A DNA stretch of 5,150 bases from an uncultured bacterium (GTDB lineage Bacteria > Bacillota > Clostridia > Lachnospirales > Lachnospiraceae). Made by a program: the position numbers and the translations under genes. The stretch is from the NCBI GenBank assembly GCA_905215775.1, contig CAJMRM010000075.1:1-5150 (forward strand). The letters are read 5' to 3'. Below, in pieces: positions 5,089 through 5,150 of the stretch (positions are counted from its first letter, which is position 1; the number at the start of each line of letters is the position of its first letter). The notes beneath the pieces were generated by a model, which was given only the letters and a program-made list of their open reading frames with translations, was not told the origin of the DNA and did not search any database.

Positions 5089-5150
5089 ATGAAATTAACG
5101 TATACAAATGTAAATGGATATCTGATCCCGAATCTCACCTATAAATCCGG
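5089..5150 (+). CDS. tnpV: TnpV-type transposon-encoded protein (N-terminal fragment, runs off window)
   Basis: The first 20 codons read MKLTYTNVNGYLIPNLTYKS and the window ends within the next codon. The core L-T-Y-T-x-V-x-G/D-Y-L-I-P-N/D-L-T is the characteristic N-terminus of the TnpV family of small proteins (usually about 115-130 residues), found in Tn4451-like and related integrative elements of Firmicutes. The role of TnpV is not established; it is a mobile-element cargo marker, not a known recombinase. GGAG (5073-5076) lies 12 bases before the ATG at 5089. An in-frame ATG at 5071 would add six residues (MESANK) but has no clear ribosome binding site. An in-frame stop at 5062-5064 limits the gene upstream. 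Recognition rests on about 20 residues, though the match is distinctive. Confidence 0.78.
   Translation, partial: MKLTYTNVNGYLIPNLTYKS

Overview
The window looks like part of a Gram-positive gut anaerobe, most likely Lachnospiraceae / Clostridium cluster XIVa. This is inferred from the moderately high-GC clostridial codon use, strong GGAGG-type ribosome binding sites, the style of the MATE and NCS2 transporters, and a TnpV-type mobile-element protein at the right edge. No marker gene fixes the species.

Left edge (1-335). No confident gene. A short open frame running in from outside ends with a TGA at 72-74 and may be the C-terminus of an upstream gene. Directly after it lies a stretch with strong RNA-folding potential on the + strand (about 75-181): a closing helix, a 13-pair hairpin and a 7-pair hairpin. 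The region ends with a clear intrinsic terminator on the minus strand (304-331) serving the next gene.

Region 336-1982. A small membrane protein is encoded on the minus strand, with a good promoter (TATAAT, 17 bp spacer) and its own terminator. Divergent from it is a + strand pair: a 43-residue peptide with an excellent ribosome binding site, then a 307-residue cysteine-rich protein. The latter resembles the peptidase-U32-like (UbiU/UbiV/RlhA/TrhP-type) Fe-S proteins and is probably not a protease.

Region 1983-4786. A two-gene transporter operon comes next: a MATE multidrug/metabolite exporter and an NCS2 nucleobase permease of the xanthine/urate type, 18 bases apart. A plausible promoter (TTGCAG-17-TAAAAT) precedes the MATE gene. 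The pair could export and import related compounds, but that is inference.

Right edge (4787-5150). After the permease there is a hairpin, then about 270 bases without a convincing gene. These hold a near-perfect 13-bp inverted repeat and a tandem 9-mer, followed by the first 20 codons of tnpV. The right end therefore lies inside, or at the boundary of, an integrative mobile element. A 15-base near-identical motif (TTTGTGGTYAAAAAA) occurs at both ends of the window and brackets the ordinary genes. The most unusual items are the structured RNA candidate on the left, the U32-like Fe-S protein with its small upstream partner, and the mobile-element junction on the right. I do not see a defence system, CRISPR array, tRNA or rRNA.
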